Origin: Hirudo medicinalis
Taxonomy: Eukaryota > Annelida > Clitellata > Hirudinida > Hirudinidae
Direction of reading: 5' to 3'
Assembly: GCA_011800805.1 (NCBI GenBank)
Contig: MPNW01000079.1
Span: 113,864 to 177,863, forward strand
DNA length: 64,000 nt
The notes under the pieces were generated by a model. It was not told where the DNA came from and did no database searches. It saw only the letters and a list, made by a program, of their open reading frames with translations. Below, piece by piece: positions 55,901 through 64,000 of the stretch (position 1 is its first letter; the number at the start of each line of letters is the position of its first letter). The translations under genes were made by a program, and so were the position numbers.

Positions 55901-56083
55901 GATAAAAATATGCTGCTTGCTTTAAGAAATAGAAGACAGATTAGAGAGCCAGGGAATTTTTTATAGAAAAAAATTAATAGATCCGACAAACCATGCATTG
56001 TGCTCAAATACCAAATCTGGGTCCGTCAAATAACGGTTGCCAAATTGAGTCCGTTTTTCTGTGTTCGTGTCGTACTCACTCAT
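52936..56083 (-). CDS. METTL2: METTL2-type tRNA 3-methylcytidine methyltransferase, eight exons
   Basis: SAM-dependent methyltransferase making m3C at position 32 of tRNAs. Minus-strand exons: 56083-55992, 55578-55487, 54636-54438, 54253-54193, 53953-53814, 53743-53637, 53575-53510, 53084-52936, 906 nt in frame, 301 residues (human METTL2A 378, METTL6 284). Diagnostic of METTL2/8 rather than METTL6 are [20 protein letters not shown] then NVEW at the N-terminus and [20 protein letters not shown] then QCKY at the end. SAM motif I is EVGCGVGNT (111-119), followed by [50 protein letters not shown] and [14 protein letters not shown]. It is shorter than the human protein because the linker before motif I is compact. 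The ATG at 56083 directly follows a possible acceptor (tttacag), so a 5' UTR intron or an earlier start is possible. It is tandem with the guanylyl cyclase; a SINE sits in intron 2. Confidence 0.93.
54935..55043 (-). mobile_element. tRNA-derived SINE, copy 4, in METTL2 intron 2
   Basis: Minus-strand copy: ggtctaatgtttgagact (A-box region), gcctctcgcgatggcagcac, then a B-box decayed to agattcaagtcc, then caccgtcttaatcac as in the other copies. More diverged than copies 1 and 3, and in the same orientation as the host gene. Confidence 0.7.
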
Positions 56084-59000
56084 TCTGTAAACAACGGAAA
56101 TTAACAACGGAAATGTGTTGCTATTTTGAAAGCCTCTAATATCACCAACAGCATATTTTTGATGAATCAATGTAAACAAAGTGTTAAAACGTTTTCCAAA
56201 ATTTCAACAAAATACTCATACTTGTTTAACTTAAGCACTGTAATTTACAATTGAAATAAATTATTTATTAATAAAAATAATTACTTAATATATAATAATC
56301 TTACCGTTATTGTATTCGAAAACGTATTTAATTATACTCAATTAATGTCAGCCGAAAGAATTTTAATTAGGTTTGTATATTCATTGAGAATGTACAGGAT
56401 TCCAATGGAAGGCATCGGCAGATGCGAACCTTTCATAAATCGTTATAATTCTTCCCAGAGAGCGACAGATGAAAGACACAGCCAGCTATAAGTGTCGAGG
56501 TACAAATGATGAGTTATTGCAGCCGCAAGTTTTTGTTTGGAGAAGATAGAACTCCCAAAGGTGCCAGGTGCTGGTAGTGATCCAGCGTTCTCTTTTTTTT
56601 CAACTTCGCAATTTTTTTCATAGTTGCTGCATTTTTAAAACGCTCGTAGAATTTTCATGATTGACCGATGGATTTAAGTAATTTCGGACCAAAAAGTTGG
56701 AGATTTCAAATGATCAATTATGCTTAATACTGGTGAGGTTTTTGTAAGTGCATCAATTTTGTGGTCATGAAGATCTGTTTGGACATAAATATAATCAAAC
56801 TCGGAATCATTTTCATTTAACCGTTTGAAAAGTTATATGAGCCTTCGCGAGGCGCCGATGAAGACGTTTCTTTGTCGATGAACTAAATGCAATTTAGAAA
56901 CAGATGTGTTTGTTTCTGGTCACTAATTAGGAATGAGGGGAATAGAGAATTCACAGAAGTCATCATTATAATCGGGTTTCAAACGTCCGGATTGGCCGTG
57001 TCCACCTGCCTGCTATCCATCAGCATCACGGTCGAATTGCTCTACTTTGGTGTGAGAGATCATCATTGCATGCAATCCATCCACGACATTCACAAAAATA
57101 CATTCAATATGTTAGTGAACAACTGGGGTCAACTCATTAACCGCTTCAGGTGTTGGCACCAGGCACTTGTTTTCAACAAATTTTTAGTTTTAATTTTGTG
57201 TTCTGTTTATTGAAAACTTTGTAAACATTTGAGGTCACTTCATAAGAGATGAGAAATTTGAATGACATTACATATACAATTATTTTAAAACCCGTAAAAG
57301 ACTTCAATAAAAAAAAGAGTAAAAGAGTTCAATATTCTGTGGTGATTCAAAATGTGTTAATCACATTATTTCATAAATTAATTTAATTTTTGAAATGTGC
57401 GCTCGTTAAACGTTTGTGCAACTGAGCAGCAATTTCGAAATGTAATATCTTGGCATCTTTGCTTGGAATGTATTCGAGCCATAATGTGATGAAATGTAAT
57501 GTAGCTACTATCATGTTAGCAATGACAGCAATGATTGCGAGAACAACCACATTAAATAGCAATTATGACATTAAAGATGCGGTTATATTTTGCCATTGAA
57601 ATTTTAACGAGGTTCAATGCCAAATGATCAGCTGTGCGTTTTTTTTTATTTTGATTTCAATCTTCATCAGAGAACAGCTCATTTCGTAGAAGGCAACACT
57701 TTGAGCATCGACCATCCTTAATTCCTTCATTTCAGGAATAAATTCTACTTTACGACTACACCTGTCCTTCGATTCTACAATTTCATTCGTCCATCTACTC
57801 ACTCACTCATTCTTTTATCCACATCACAGCAGGAGAGCAATGGTTCCTGAAAAGGGCGGACATGAAGCCAGGTTGGATCATTTCAATGCTTTCGCCTTTC
57901 TTCCGGCGAATCAAGAACGTCGTAAAATGGCAAAAATCTGCTCAGAAATATCAGCACGATGACATCGTAAGGACGTGACCTTGGAATTGAATATTCGCAA
58001 TATTTTCATCACATCTCCTCCTTTGACTCTCCTCTGAAAGCATGATTTGTGGCGGGAATTCGCTAATGGCGATAAATATTCGTCAATTATTTGCAAATGA
58101 TTGCAAATTACTGCCGAATAATAGCAAATTATTTGCAAATAATAATGAATAAACGTCAATTATTCTCGGACGATCAATCAGGTAAATATTTTCTCGATCA
58201 GACAAAAAGCAATTCTTCATTACGATTCCACGTCGTAAATATTGCAGTAGGTGAAATATTCTGTACTGTCCATCAAGACGGACGCACGAGGCTTGCTTAT
58301 GAAAGATTAAAGACAGGAAGACAGCATGATTAACTGCCGTGATAAGAAATTCATAACAACCATGAGCAGTACCCGCTTCCATACCTCGTCATTCGGACTG
58401 ATCAACCTGGCAGGATCGAGTTTACACAATTAATTAACTTCCACACGTGCTCAGCCGTACGTGTGCACGCGCACACGTTGTCACACTTATGTCCTGCTGA
58501 ATTCCTGGGGCCAAATAGCTGCAGCTGAACAAATTCATAATTTTCTTGGCGTGCGCCTCTTGGTAGTTTAATTAGGATTCCTGCGCCATAGAGGAAATGG
58601 GTTAATTTAGCAGGCAAATGAGGTCATCAAAGCATGGAAACGGCTTTACTAAATTTCCATTGAAACACAAAGACACTCCAATTACGAATGTGATGATCGC
58701 ACCTGTTGTGGCACTTCCGTTGCCATCCATTCAAGGTGGATCGACTCCAACCGAGGGAGTTGTCAGGAGACTTTTAACATTCTATCACATCCTATCAGAC
58801 ACTCCAGATTAGTTCAGCTTGAAGAGAGGTTTGGAGCAACCACATTCTATCTTTAAATTTCGAGCTTTTCTTTCACGTCCATGCAATCCATCATCACCTT
58901 TTCCTCCTGTCACATTACAAGCACAAGTTCAGGTAATTTCCAGCCAATTTAACCGTCAAGAAGTGCAATTTCAACTTCTCCCCAGCATCATCCGACCAAT

Positions 59001-59818
59001 CAGAGAGTGGAAAATATTTTAAACAACAACGAAAAACAAAATTTAAACTCCCCATTAATTTCACACCTAGTTTCGCTCCGTTTATATGAATTTTTCAGAC
59101 TCTGTTGTTGTCTGTCGTCTATTTTTACATCGGTGGACCGACGGAGTGAATGGAATGAAGCATTGGAACATATGCTTGCGATCAGTCACTCCTTCTCCAG
59201 CTCCGCGCGCTCGTCATAACATCCTCGTGGATGCTCCTCCAAGTGGTCAGAGGTTTTTTGAAGACGTCGCTCGATTTTACTTTGTCCTTCTGTGCTGGGA
59301 AGGGGTTAATCAGGTTTGTTTATTTGCTTCTACTCTTCACTCAATGGCTTGCAATTGGTTGCAGGGTATTTTACGAATATTTATTACTAGAAACTGTTAC
59401 TATGTTGATCGTTAAAATATTTATTAGTAAAACGAGCTGAAGTAGTTTAATTCAAGTTTAATTCAAGGCTTGTTTAAAAGCGAAAAGTTTGCCGCTTTTG
59501 CCGCTTAAATTAAAACCGTGGATTGAATGAAATGTCTTAACGCATGTGCTTCAAGGAGCTCAGCAGACGCCATTAAATATCATAAAGAAAATTCTTATGA
59601 AAGCTCACGTCGTCCAGTATTAGTGTAGGATTTCGAAACTTTAATTTTAATGTTTTGATTTCTTTCATTCGTACGATTCACGTTAATTCAGTAATTCATT
59701 TCCTGCTCCTGCAACAAGTTGGTTGAAAATCAATCCAAGTTTCGGTATCGTGACGTGATTTTGTCAAGAAATTCGAGTTTAAATTCAAACTGCTTGGAAC
59801 GTTTCAGATCAAAAAAAG
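56084..59818. other. Intergenic region between METTL2 and CELF, head to head
   Basis: 3.7 kb between divergent genes. A plus-strand frame at 56887-57213 has no recognisable family. Around 58081-58165 the motifs caattattt and tttgcaaat recur several times. No core promoter was identified for either gene. A possible 3' splice site (cgtttcag at about 59801-59808) before the CELF ATG suggests an upstream 5' UTR exon somewhere in this region or beyond. Confidence 0.4.
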
Positions 59819-60374
59819 ATGCAACAAGGTTCAAATCGCATGATTTCCGCCACTGGCAGCGGTGTTTCCTACCAAACTCCTTCATCCTTCCATTCCATCA
59901 ATCGTCACCATCAATCCTACCTCCACAACTTTTCCAACCAATCGGCCACCTCTAGCAAACTCAATCAAACCTCATCAGCGTCATCAGCGTCATCATCATC
60001 ATCATCGACACTGACCTCGTCATCATCGTCGTCGTCATCATCATCGTCATCATCATCATCCAGCTCAGCTGTGCCGATGAAGGATGTTGACGCCATAAAG
60101 CTTTTCGTTGGTCAGATTCCAAGAAATCTTCTGGAGGCAGATTTGAGACCAATTTTTGAGGAATTCGGTCAAATATACGAGCTGACGGTCCTTAAGGACA
60201 GACAGACAGGGCTCCACAAAGGTCAGTTGTTCTGCTTTCGAATTGCCTCAAATTGGTCCTTGCTTCTTCAATTTCTGATTCTTTTTGAAAGGTTGCGCCT
60301 TTCTGACTTACTGTCAGAGGGAAAGTGCCATCGCAGCTCAGAAAGCTCTTCATGAACAGAAGACGATGTTTGGG
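59819..60374 (+). CDS. CELF/Bruno-like RNA-binding protein, first coding exons (partial)
   Basis: RNA-binding regulator of splicing, translation and decay that binds GU-rich elements. Exon 59819-60221, a 70-bp intron, exon 60292-60374 (phase 1 join, then gtgagt in phase 0), 162 codons so far. After a 90-residue Ser-rich leader, RRM1 begins [20 protein letters not shown], with RNP2 LFVGQI (95-100), then [23 protein letters not shown]1 KGCAFLTY is assembled across the intron, followed by [19 protein letters not shown]. This is the CELF RRM1 signature. The expected MNRPIQVKP continuation is not seen up to the window end, so the gene runs on beyond 64000 through a long intron. The ATG is the first after an in-frame stop. 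Confidence 0.9.
59972..60067 (+). repeat. (TCA/TCG)n array inside CELF coding exon
   Basis: Encodes a run of about 30 residues that are almost all Ser, just before RRM1. It is the same trinucleotide that forms non-coding microsatellites across the window, so it looks like a microsatellite carried in coding sequence. Confidence 0.8.
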
Positions 60375-60535
60375 GTGAGTTTTTCAAAGACAATTTTCGT
60401 CCTTTGTTCTTGTCGAAATTAGTTACTGCCTGCGAGTGGATCAATAAATGTGTCCAGGTGTTGTTAGGTGGCATCCTCTGAGTTCAGGTTGATACGTGCT
60501 AAGACTTAAAATGAATCCATCGCTTCTTAGGAGAC

Positions 60536-60655
60536 TAATAACTAATAACGTGTAATTAATAACCAATAATTAATAACGTGTAATTAATAACCAATAATTA
60601 ATAACGAATAATTAATAATTAATAACTAATAATTTATAACTAATAATTAATAACG
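60536..60655. repeat. taataacgtgtaattaataacc tandem array
   Basis: A unit near 28 bp is present about twice cleanly and then degenerates into taataattaataac. Confidence 0.75.
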
Positions 60656-61202
60656 AGGACACCTTTATTTTTATTTGACGTATTTCTTCGCTTCAAACCC
60701 TGGGAACTCGAAATACATTTCCATGGTTTTGAGATGAGTTGTCGGCTCGCATCCATTCCTGATGATTTCAATTTTCCATGAGACTGACGCATGAAAGGAA
60801 CAGTGATTAATTGTCCGAGCCCTTCTTCTCCCTGAATTACATGCATCCTTACTTACGCTTCTGCTTTCTTCAATCAATCATGCAATTAGGCGCTGCTTAT
60901 TGTAATTGCAAGCCAGGTGCATCGGCAGGGTTTCTGCAACGAACTGGAATGAATGTTCGAGAAATTTCAAAAAGCTGGACGCAATCCGCTCGGAGGATCT
61001 GAGCGTTGAAAAATTAAAGCCCGAGTTGAGCTGGTAAAACATTTCTGCACACTGAATATTTCAACAAGCGTCTTATTGCTTCCCAGGGTGAAATTATTTG
61101 CTTCTTTTTTCACTCTGAAATTTATTTCTTTGGATCTACGAGCTCTAACGTTGATGAGTTGAAGTTTTTGAGGGATTCTTGGTCGCTGGGGATTTTTCAG
61201 GA

Positions 61203-61288
61203 CACATCCTCAACAACTTATCAACATCCTCAACAACTTATCAACATCCTCAACAACTTATCAACATCCTCAACAACTTATCAACATC
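61203..61288. repeat. 20-bp minisatellite, about four copies
   Basis: Unit acatcctcaacaacttatca repeated with no interruption and virtually no divergence, then fading into related text. Confidence 0.9.
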
Positions 61289-61885
61289 CATAACATTTTA
61301 ACTTCCTCAATAATTTGTCAACATCTTCTCGAATGTCAACAATGTTGAACAGCAGAATTTTTCGAATTACAAAAAAAAGTGTATTGAAAATCGTTTCTAT
61401 TGTAAGAATGCGAAAGAAGAAACGAATTGAAGGATTCCTCTGAGAAGGAAATGTTGCAACATCATCGCAATTACTTGGAGGATGACGATCAAAGGAATTA
61501 TTCATTTTCATTTGAACGCCTGGGTGGATTCAACAAATGAAGCTATCGGACGACAAAGAGTAGAAAGATGAACATAAGCATAATAAATCATGGATTAAAA
61601 ACAAACAAATAAATTATGTAAATTAGCGGATCATAATGAATAATTATCACAACCAATTAATTGAATTTAAAAATATAATTTGGTCGAATGACTTCAAGAC
61701 AATATCAACATTGTCGTGGCGGAGGAATCAGCACGAGTTGCTGCTACGTGTTGCATCGTCATCATCCAGGTGCAACAGGAAGGACGTTTGAAAACCCTTG
61801 TTGCCTTGACGATGGTTATTAATAAATCCCTCAACATGTGACCAGGGAAGAACATGACGTCACGACGACGCCAGATTTCTTTAAA

Positions 61886-61886
61886 C

Positions 61887-61919
<33 letters not shown>
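61886..61919. repeat. (GAT)n microsatellite
   Basis: Eleven pure units. Confidence 0.9.
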
Positions 61920-62091
61920 CGGCATTATCAACCTGATGGCATTTTCTGGTGTTTGCGGGGTGCATTCATCGTCTGCTTTTAAAGTTTCCGTTGAAATGAA
62001 GACAAACATGGAAACATATTTCGAACAATCAATCCATTTGCTCGACCAACTTTCACAACCAGTAATTAACTACTAATTAACCACTTACTTC

Positions 62092-62092
62092 G

Positions 62093-62124
<32 letters not shown>

Positions 62125-62126
62125 GA
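62092..62126. repeat. (ATC)n microsatellite
   Basis: Pure atc run followed by cgacatcgtcatc. Confidence 0.9.
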
Positions 62127-62255
62127 CATCGTCATCAACACCACCAACAACAAAAGCAACTCTCATGTTCGTCTCCTGCATTCCTCCGACGTTAGATGTA
62201 CATTAAGAAATTAGCGGGGCTCGACAACAAGAGATCACCTGATGACAAAGAAGGA

Positions 62256-62375
62256 CGATGAAGATGATGATGATGATGATGATGATGCTGCTGCTGATGA
62301 TGATGATGATGACGATGATGACGATGACGTCGACGACGATGATGATGACGACAACGATGGTGATGATGATGATGA
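62256..62375. repeat. GAT/GAC compound microsatellite
   Basis: Interrupted gatgat, gctgct and gacgac units. Confidence 0.9.
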
Positions 62376-62929
62376 AGGCGGGTTATAATAAGATGGATGC
62401 AAGGCCCAATAGCAGGCCAGCAGAGTCATTGTGATGCTTTCAGCGCAAACAGCTGGCGCAGGAGTCGTGTGTGGTCTGGAGAGATGACGAAGCGCAGGTG
62501 AGGGTTTCAAACTCGTTTTGGAGGAAAAAGAAATGAATGAATCAATTCTGGTCTTTCGAATTTCACAAGAAATGCGGTTGGAAAGTCGAATTAAGGTTTA
62601 AATTGAGTCCATATTTATTATTAAATCAATTATCAAATTTATTAGGATAGTTATTAGATTCATTTAGTTAATTAGTGGATTTATTATTTTTAAATTAAAC
62701 TAAATAATAATCGTGATTCGCACCTAAATCCATGGCGTTAATTCTTGTTCTGTCAAAAATATTTCACTTGTCAGTAGAGAATGTTATTTTTAGAAGCATG
62801 ACCGAGAAATTTAAATTTAAAGCTCCAATCAAATTATACTTCCAAGTAATCCGACCTACATCCATGCAACTGGAGGAGGAGATTAATGATGGAAGGAAGG
62901 AAGCGAGATAAATAAATAAATTTGAATCA

Positions 62930-63050
62930 ATGATGACGGCGATCATGGCAACCTTGACGTTGATGATGATGGTGATGACGATGACCATGATGACGATGGT
63001 GATGAAGACGACGATGGTGGTGACGATGATGACGATGACGGCGACGTCGC
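62930..63050. repeat. GATGAC compound microsatellite
   Basis: Interrupted gatgatggtgatgac units. Confidence 0.85.
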
Positions 63051-63384
63051 AAAAACTCATCGAAAGCAATTAGGATGAGGTGTTTCTCAATATTCTCGGA
63101 GACATATTCTCGTTTGAAATGTTGTTTGAAATCAACTGAGTTGAGATGGAAAGCAAGTGCTTAAAATGCTTCGTTGAATTTCAATACGAATTTAATACTT
63201 TACTCAAGTTATTATTACATTTTCTTAAATTACTACATAAATTATTTATAAGCACATAAATGTTAATTTAAATAATTTACTTGCTTGTAAGCGCATCCAA
63301 CATCAATTTCCTGTAAATTTGCAGGCGCCAACAATGTGTCACGTGACGGCAGGAGTCCATGGAAACAAATGAAACTTGCACACC

Positions 63385-63435
63385 TACATCCACACCTACA
63401 CGCACACACACAAAAACACACACACACACCAACTA
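63385..63435. repeat. (CA)n microsatellite
   Basis: cacacctacacgcacacaca and similar CA-rich text. Confidence 0.8.
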
Positions 63436-63639
63436 CACATGCTTACATGTACACACATACACTTAGAAACACAAAAACATCTTCGTGACACGCTGTAGCG
63501 GTAATGCCCGTCAAGTAGAAAAATTTGGTCAGAAATCCTCTCGACATACATCAGTCGGTTGGATTTCGGAGAGTTTCATTACATTCGATTAAGTTCTAAA
63601 ACATGCTTTTCCTTTGCATGAACTTGACGCACGACGACT

Positions 63640-63860
63640 GCACAGCAACTACACAACAACTAAAAGACAATCACTCACAATTCACACAACAACTACACAA
63701 CAACTACAAGACAATCAACATTCACACAACAACTACAGGACAATCACTCAACATTCACACAACAACTACAAGACAATCAACATTCACACAACAACTACAA
63801 GACAATCACTCAACATTCACACAATAACTACACGACGACAACACGACAGTCATTCAACAA
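63640..63860. repeat. Minisatellite with cacaacaactacaagacaat core
   Basis: Two alternating units (with and without cact) of about 26-34 bp, each containing acacaacaactacaagaca, repeated about six times. Confidence 0.8.
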
Positions 63861-64000
63861 CGACTACAAGTACTCAACAATCACTCGATTTCTATAACAA
63901 CTGCATAGCAAAAACTTTGGATCAATTGCAAGGACATCTTGAAAACTTTATTCCACATTTGTGAACCGAGTCCGTACGGAAATGAAGTTAATACATACCC

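Larger units (their letters stand above)
60375..64000. other. CELF intron, rich in simple repeats, no other gene seen
   Basis: Apart from the arrays listed separately, no exon or other gene recognised. A frame at 60811-61002 and the many poly-Ser or poly-Met frames are chance or repeat-derived. Confidence 0.5.

Noticed and set aside
56887..57213. 108-residue plus-strand frame
   Set aside because: It begins with ATG and looks protein-like in places, but I recognise no family and see no splice or promoter support.
61203..61288. CRISPR-like array
   Set aside because: The repeats are contiguous without spacers, and the genome is an animal's.
62235..62510. Minus-strand Ser-rich protein
   Set aside because: Two thirds of it is the GAT/GAC microsatellite; no family resemblance and no splice context.

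Overview
This is an AT-rich, intron-bearing animal genome segment: canonical GT-AG introns, GC close to one third by eye, and many trinucleotide (ATC/GAT) arrays. The gene set points to a protostome invertebrate: an allatotropin/orexin-type receptor, one U1A/U2B''-type protein (snf), a receptor guanylyl cyclase, a p21/p27-type CDK inhibitor, METTL2 and a CELF gene. A lophotrochozoan such as a leech or other annelid fits the microsatellite-rich, short-intron style, but that is an impression and not proven.

Layout. 1-5.3 kb: repeats (15-bp minisatellite, long (ATC)n arrays, two tRNA-derived SINE insertions, one MITE). 5.3-19.6 kb, minus strand: five exons of the peptide GPCR; its 9.7-kb first intron carries a minisatellite, a diverged duplication, a decayed RING-like open region and a 1.8-kb LINE fossil. 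19.6-28 kb: no gene I can support; LINE and other transposon relics plus one SINE. 28.1-32.2 kb, minus: a complete CPSF1 with no introns. 32.2-35.9 kb: nested repeats. 36.0-37.4 kb, plus: a two-exon CDKN1-type inhibitor with a TATA box. 37.4-42.9 kb: no gene seen. 42.9-43.7 kb: an assembly gap flanked on both sides by the same ~115 bp. 44.3-45.5 kb, plus: five-exon snf. 45.7-52.4 kb, minus: 20-exon receptor guanylyl cyclase, converging on snf. 52.9-56.1 kb, minus: eight-exon METTL2. 59.8 kb to the end, plus: the first coding exons of a CELF gene that continues past the window, within many simple repeats.

The genes are housekeeping RNA factors (CPSF1 in mRNA 3' processing, snf in splicing, METTL2 in tRNA methylation, CELF in splicing and translation) beside signalling and cell-cycle genes. 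Nothing suggests they form one operon or cluster. I found no strong case for a wholly new system. The best leads are a PCNA-binding PIP box in the CDK inhibitor created only by splicing, the intronless CPSF1, a SINE family whose tail resembles a local LINE tail, and an N-gap that is probably an unmerged contig overlap. Splice sites were placed by hand from GT/AG, reading phase and family conservation. All multi-exon models close in frame.
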